A stretch of 64,000 nucleotides of DNA, from NCBI GenBank assembly GCA_001692895.1, contig KV748194.1, positions 1-64,000 of the forward strand, given 5' to 3'. Positions 58,401 to 64,000 of this stretch are shown one piece after another. Below the pieces are notes generated by a model. That model was not told where the DNA came from and searched no databases. It saw only the letters and a list, made by a program, of their open reading frames with translations. The DNA comes from Cenococcum geophilum 1.58. Its lineage: Eukaryota; Ascomycota; Dothideomycetes; Gloniales; Gloniaceae. Made by a program: the position numbers and the translations under genes. Position 1 is the stretch's first letter, and each line of letters opens with the position of its first letter.

Positions 58401-60581
58401 AATAATAACCTAAACTAGAAGGCGCTAAATTTCTAATTAAGGTCCTTAGCAACTATAAGAATCTATAGTACTTTATAACTATAAAACAGCTAAGCTATTA
58501 TTAGGCCCGCTAGTTAGAATATCTATTCTATTTTTAATTATTAATTACGTATTATTTAGGCATTTAAGGTTAAAAGCCTAATACTCTAACCTAACGCTTA
58601 TAAGACGCGCTAATACTAAAAGAAGTGCGCTCTTACTAAAACTAGACCTTACTTTATCTTAAATTATTTAACCCTCTTACTAAGGACCTTATAGTATACG
58701 TTCTTAAAATAACTAATTAATTAATTAAATAGATTATAATTAATAAATATCTAAATAATAAGTTTATCTAAGAGACACTTAAGCTAATCTACGATAGCGT
58801 TAGACGCTTTAAAAAGATCTCTCTAAGTAAATATAAAGCTTATAGAAACCGCTTATATTACTAAAACTATCTAGTTATCCCTAATTATAATAAACTTAAG
58901 CTTCTTAAATACGTATATAACCTACTAGTAGCTAGCTACCTAGGCTAAGGAAAAACCCTAGAGCTACTCTAATAGGAGTACTACTAGCAATATATATATA
59001 ATATAATATAAAGATATATCTCTAGCTACTATATCTGCTAACAAGCTAAAGCTTTATAGGAGATATATAATGGCCTTCTAAAGCTACTACCTATTCCGGA
59101 CTAAAGATAAAAGGATATCTTAATTAACTTTATTATTAACCTCCCTATAAGGGATATATAAATATTATAGTAGCTATAGACCGACTATTTAAGATAAGAC
59201 ACTTAATTGCCTGCCCTAATATATTAATACCTATTATTGCCTAACTGTTCCTAGATTATATATAAAAACTCTATAGACTCCTTAAAACAATTACCTCCGA
59301 TAAAGGTAGCTAGTTTATCTCTATATTTTAAAAAGAACCAACTACCTAACTCTATATTAAAGCACTATTATTTATAGTATACTATTTAGAAATGGATAGT
59401 TAAACGGAATGTATAAATGCTATAATAGAATAGTATATTCCGATATATATATTATACTTATAAGATAACTAGATTAACTAGCTTATATTTACTAAGTTTA
59501 CTATAAATAATTCTATCTCGGAAACTATAAAGGTCTCCCTATTTCTGGCTAACTACGGCTAGTATCTATAAATGGGTTTTAAATCCTTTAGTAATGTTCC
59601 TTACCCTATTTATTATGCCTTATAAGTTATAAAAGCAAATAAATTTATAAAGAAGATAGAGGAACTATAATAGTTCCTTACTAACGAAATAATATAGGCT
59701 TAATCTATTTATAAAGCCGTAGCGAATAAGAAATAAACCCTAGCATTGGCCTATAAATTAGTAACTTTGTCTGGCTAAATATAGGAAATCTAAATATAAA
59801 ACGACCTATTAAGAAGCTTAATTAGAAGAACGCTAGCCCTTATAAGGCTAAAAAGGTTGTTTTTTATACGCTTACTAACTAAAGCTCCCTAATATGGTTA
59901 AAATCTATCCTATATTCTATACGTCAGTCCTCTACCCTATTACCCCCGTATTAGACGCCCTGCCTAAATAAATATAAGACCTTCCCCTATTAGTTAAAGT
60001 GGATAGTAAGAACGAGTACTTTATTAAAAGAATTAATAATATTAAGTATAATAAACGGAAACGCTAATATATATATCTTATAAAATGGAGAGGCTTTATT
60101 AAGCCTATATAGGAACCCATTAACTTTATAGGACTTATATAAGCCGTAAAAGACTTTTATAAACTCCACCTAGAACTACTATAGCCCTACCTTACAGAAG
60201 CTCGAGTTTAAAGGGGGGGTACTATTATGGGATACCCCTATAACACCTTATACACATCTACCTATTTCTACTAACTTAGCAACTAGAGACTAATAATAAG
60301 ACGGCAATCTAATAGCAACCTATCGTATTCTGCTATATTCTACTAAGTTCTACTAAGTTTTACTAAATCTTACTAAGTTCTGCTAGGACTACTACCTAAA
60401 TCCTATTCTGCTCCGTATACATATTAACTAAGTAACTAAGTCCACAATATATACCCTTTCTTCCTATTTTCCTACCTTCTTTCCTTACGCAACGTTTTGG
60501 CCTCCTTATACAGTTTATATATATAGCTTAATAATATCTATCTTGCTATATATTATCGCCGCTTATACTTACTCCGTAATA
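55433..60581 (+). mobile_element. Inner Ty3/gypsy element, complete ends, nested
   Basis: 5149 bp with LTRs 55433-55812 and 60223-60581 and an exact TTTAT duplication (55428-55432 and 60582-60586). Plus-strand gag (about 55870-56500), protease, reverse transcriptase and RNase H (about 57290-58560) and integrase (about 58900-59700), followed by a chromodomain-like region near 60060-60150. A G-run lies just before the 3' LTR. It is structurally whole with many RIP-type breaks. It is younger than the outer element that it splits. Confidence 0.9.
60223..60581 (+). repeat. 3' LTR of inner gypsy
   Basis: 359 bp, aligned with 55433-55812, which is 21 bp longer through one internal segment near 55530-55555. 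Confidence 0.88.
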
Positions 60582-62760
60582 TTTATAAAGCTTAATATCT
60601 ACTAGGCCTTCTACTAAATTAGGATAAACCCTAGGTCTAAGGATTTTACTACATTTTAGACCTATTACGGAACGTATAAATATAAGGTACTCCCTTTTAG
60701 ACTAACTAACGGACTAGCTATATACTAGCAGTATATAAATAATATACTCTTTAACTACCTTAACAACTTCTATACGGCCTATTTAGATAATATTATAATC
60801 TACTTTAAGAATAAGCTAGAATATAAGGAGTATGTTTATAAAGTCCTATAATAGCTCCGTAAGGCTAGCCTCTAGATTAATATTAAAAAGTTAAAGTTTA
60901 GTATTAAGCGTATAAAGTACCTAGGTTTTATTATTAGTATAAATGGAATTAAAGCCGACCTAAAGAAAACGGCTATAATTAACTAGTGGGCACCCCTACG
61001 GACTATAGAGGGGGTATAATTATTTTTAGGGTTTTATAACTTCTACTAACGCTTTATTAAGAACTATAGTAAGATTACTTGGCCTTTTAACCATCTTACT
61101 AGAAAAGACTAGCCCTTCTACTTTAACGCTATATATAGGCAGGCCTTTAATAAGCTTAAAAAGCGGCTAGTATTAGCTCCCCTACTTACCTATTTTAACC
61201 TAGAATAGCCCTTAATGCTAGAAACTAATACCTTAGATAGCGTAATAGCTGGTGTTTTTTCCTAGAAGCAACCGGACGAAAAATGGCACTCTATTGCATA
61301 CTATTTAAAGACTATAATAGATACCAAGCTAAACTACTATATCTATAATAAAGAAATGCTAGCTATTATCTCTAGCTTTTAGTACTAGCATATATAGCTA
61401 AAAGGGACTCCTAAGCCGATTAAGGTAGTTTTAGATTATAAGGCCTTAGAATACTTTATAATAACTAAGGCCCTTATAGCCCGGCAGGCACGCTAGGCGG
61501 ATATTCTATCTTAGTTTAACTTCTTAATTATATATAGACTAGGCGCTATAAACTATGCGGACGCTTTTATAAAGCGTAAATAAGACCTAGATAATTAGAT
61601 GGCTGTAAAGATCTTATTATAGACCTAGATACTACTATAACTAGAACACCTTAACCTTTAGATATAGGTAGAACTAAGTATAGAATCTTTAGAAGCCGAG
61701 ATATGCCCTATTAACTCCCCGGAACTTAACCTTATTAATAAACTACTACAGGTAAACCGTACGGCCCCTTCTCTATAGAAGTACCGTAAAAAGGAAAGGA
61801 CGTTACTAGCTTATGGTAGCTTAAAAATAGACTACTTAAGTACTAGGCACGGCTAGTAGTAGTAAAGGAATAGGACTTATAGACTTAGCTTATTGCTAAA
61901 GCATATACTTAGGTCTCTATAGCCTACCCTAAAAAAAATAAGACCTATAAGATTATTAGCGACCGCTACTACTGGCCTAGAATAGTTATAAATGTCAACC
62001 GTTATATACGGAACTGTAATAACTGCTATAGATCTGTAATCCTATAAGATAAAACCCTAGGACTATTAAAACTACTCCTAATACTAAAACGCCCCTAGTA
62101 GTATATTTTTATAGACTTTTATAAGCTACCTATAGACTATAACGGATACGATATAGTTATAATCCTAGTTAATTGCTTTAGTAAGCGCCTGATTTTAATC
62201 CCCTATTATAAGAATATTAATATTAAAGAGGCAGCCTAACTATATATCTACTACGTTTACTAAATCTACGGACTACTAGATACTATTATATCTAATTATA
62301 GGCCGTAATTTATATCGGCTTTCTAAAATAAGTTTACCTAAATTTTAAGCATTAAGCTAAAGCTTTCTATAGCATACCACTCCAGATAAATGGTTAGACG
62401 AAAATTATAAATTAATACTTAGACTAGAGACTTCGGCCCTTTATTAACTACTTCTAAGATAACTAGGCTAAACTGCTACCCTTGATAAACTACGCCTAAG
62501 CGACCCTACCCTATAACTTTATAGGATTTGCCCCTATCTAATTAGAAATGGGCTACTTACCCTATATAAGCTTTAACTGGAAAAGACTAGAAGGACCCCG
62601 GACTATATATAAAAAACTATCTTATAAGGAGACCTAGTAGTACGCTAAGCGCTTAGAAGAAGCCTAGACAGTAGCCTATATAAATCTAGAAAAGGCCTAG
62701 AAATTAATATAATACAGTTAAATCTCCTTAATACAATATAGGGTATATAACGATAACCTC
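60582..62760 (+). mobile_element. Outer gypsy relic: RT, RNase H, integrase
   Basis: It continues the outer element: rest of reverse transcriptase (60590-61080), RNase H (61150-61560) and integrase with a HHCC-like region and DDE core (61850-62450), then a tail to about 62760. No 3' LTR is recognisable, so the 3' end is truncated. Confidence 0.8.
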
Positions 62761-63029
62761 TATATTACGATCTACACCCCTTAATTAAGCCTTTTTTGGT
62801 ATAATATTACGATAATCTAACCTTTAACAATATCGTTAAGCACCTACTACCAATATCGGTATAAGCAGATTTTAATTTGCCGGATTTAACCTCTGCTTAC
62901 CATAAGTTTAGCTATTAAATCTATTACATAACAATTAAAATCTATTAAAATTACCCTTAGATCTTACTCTCTATACTTAATTCTATCTTATTTATTATAT
63001 TAAAATATTAAAATTCTATAAGGTAATGC
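62761..63029. other. RIPed AT-rich interval, nothing recognised
   Basis: No coding signal or terminal repeat could be placed here. Confidence 0.4.
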
Positions 63030-63325
63030 TGTTACGGCTTTACTTATTATAAGTATTAGAAAATACGCGCCCACTACTAAAAACACCCCGGTCTACTATA
63101 ATTAGAAATTGCTTACTAGGTAAGCAACTTCCTCCATTATAATATTAATTAATCTTTAATATTAGAAATACTAAGCGATAAATTTTAACAGCTTAATTAA
63201 GCTAAATTATAATATAGGTAAAGTATATAAAAGTAAAAGAGAGCTGCCAAATATTCTCTTTTAGAGAAGGCTCTCTTTAAGTAGCACTAACGCTTATAGA
63301 ACTCTCGTATTTCTATTACTGGCGA
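63030..63325 (+). mobile_element. Probable LTR with start of internal region
   Basis: It begins TGTTACGGC, holds a TATA-like gtatataaaag near 63215 and ends at about tctatta, followed by tggcgacc, which resembles a primer-binding site. No internal genes follow, so it is a truncated LTR element. Both boundaries are tentative. Confidence 0.45.
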
Positions 63326-63384
63326 CCTTATATATACTGCCGCCACTTAATTATGGTAATAAATACCTATATTAGCGATAATAA

Positions 63385-63680
63385 TTAAGCTAAAGTAGTT
63401 ACTTAGCTAATTAGAAGGCTTTAAATCTCGTAATGGTATTTATAAGAGGAAGTAGTATAGTAAGGCTGCCTTAGTTAATATAGAAGGAGCAGAAGATCGT
63501 ATAGTAGAGCTTTAAGTAATTATTAAGCCTTATCCGCTAAGGGATGTTTATAATATAGATAAGATAGGACTATTTTAGAAGGCTATACTAGATACTATAT
63601 TAGCTACTAAGGCTCTATTAGGAATAAAGAAGTAAAAGGCATAAATCTCTCTAGGTAATTACTCTAATACAAATAGCTTA
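63385..63680 (+). pseudogene. pogo-like (CENP-B/DDE_1) transposase fragment
   Basis: The plus strand resembles the segment between the HTH and the first catalytic Asp of fungal pogo transposases: a GFKSRHGIYKRK-like stretch, then EGAEDRIVEL, YPLRDVYNIDKIGLF and ALLGIKK. Family members read YNMDETGLFW, so the catalytic Asp codon is kept (GAT) while neighbours changed. Frame breaks are RIP-type. It is cut at 63680 by the TIR element. Confidence 0.75.
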
Positions 63681-64000
63681 CGTTAGGAAAAAATTTACTA
63701 GCATCTAATTTTACTTTTCTACTATTTTAGCATTTTCTAGCTTTTCTAGCATTTTCTAGCATTTAGCAGCTAAATGCGGCATTTATTACTAAGTACTAGC
63801 ATTTAGCCGCTAAATGCCGCATTTATAATTAAGTATTAGCATTTAGCTGCTAAATGCTAGAAAATGCTAAAATGGTAGAAAAGTAAATTTAAATGCTAGT
63901 AAATTTTTTCCTAATATAGAGGCTCCGTATAAAGCTCTGCGCGAAGCTCTATATAAAGTTCTATATAAAGTTCTACACAAAGCTCTGTATAAAGCTCTAT
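63681..64000 (+). mobile_element. Composite minisatellite TIR element, left part (copy D)
   Basis: It starts CGTTAGGAAAAAATTTAC after TA (63679-63680). The fold-back spans 63681-63916 and ends with a second, inverted terminus (tttttcctaata). It is followed by the 12-bp array (63917-64000), which runs out of the window. Same orientation as copy B. It interrupts a pogo transposase fragment. Confidence 0.82.

Overview
The window looks like a gene-poor, AT-rich block of a filamentous ascomycete (Pezizomycotina) genome. The reasons are pervasive repeat-induced point mutation (RIP: repeated DNA is saturated with TpA and its copies differ mainly by C/T and G/A), short fungal introns (55, 62 and 65 nt), and fungal-specific families (DUF3435 recombinase, Crypton with Ndc10/GCR1-like domains, SAP-tailed pogo transposase, FAR1-type MULE, a fungal multipass membrane protein, a fungal astacin). 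I cannot name the species.

Layout. 1-10520: nested, heavily RIPed elements. A minus-strand Ty3/gypsy relic (273-1250 and 3644-7138) is split by a TIR-bounded element made almost wholly of tandem arrays (1251-3643), next to a minus-strand copia relic (7139-10520). 10853-13934: hAT transposon with a perfect 8-bp target duplication. 14440-15585: MULE transposase pseudogene. 16144-19628: host multipass membrane-protein gene with two introns, broken by a frameshift and by a Tc1/mariner insertion (16332-17893). 19747-22741: pogo-like element whose right terminal repeat carries an 853-bp hAT-type MITE with a 12-bp minisatellite. 22742-27786: LTR fragments, a TA-flanked AT-rich element (24113-26228) holding a fresh solo LTR, and a 197-bp tandem duplication. 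27787-29285: an apparently intact secreted astacin metalloprotease, the only gene here I judge functional. 29591-36636: two head-to-tail Cryptons. 36835-37583: a PIF/Harbinger-like MITE. 38220-51853: a minus-strand DUF3435 tyrosine recombinase with zinc-finger-like region and C-terminal chromodomain, split by a gypsy element (38830-46779) and a second minisatellite TIR element (47109-48798). 52641-62760: a gypsy relic with another gypsy (55433-60581) nested in it. 62760-64000: an LTR fragment, a pogo transposase fragment and the start of another minisatellite TIR element.

The genes do not form an operon or pathway. The window is a record of insertion followed by RIP. RIP is dense inside repeated segments and fades within about 150-260 bp of unique DNA, which is why the astacin gene, the membrane-protein exons and several transposon termini stay readable. 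The most unusual objects are the ordered minisatellite elements flanked by TA, the reappearance of their 12-bp unit in an unrelated MITE, the recombinase-chromodomain relic and the Crypton dimer.
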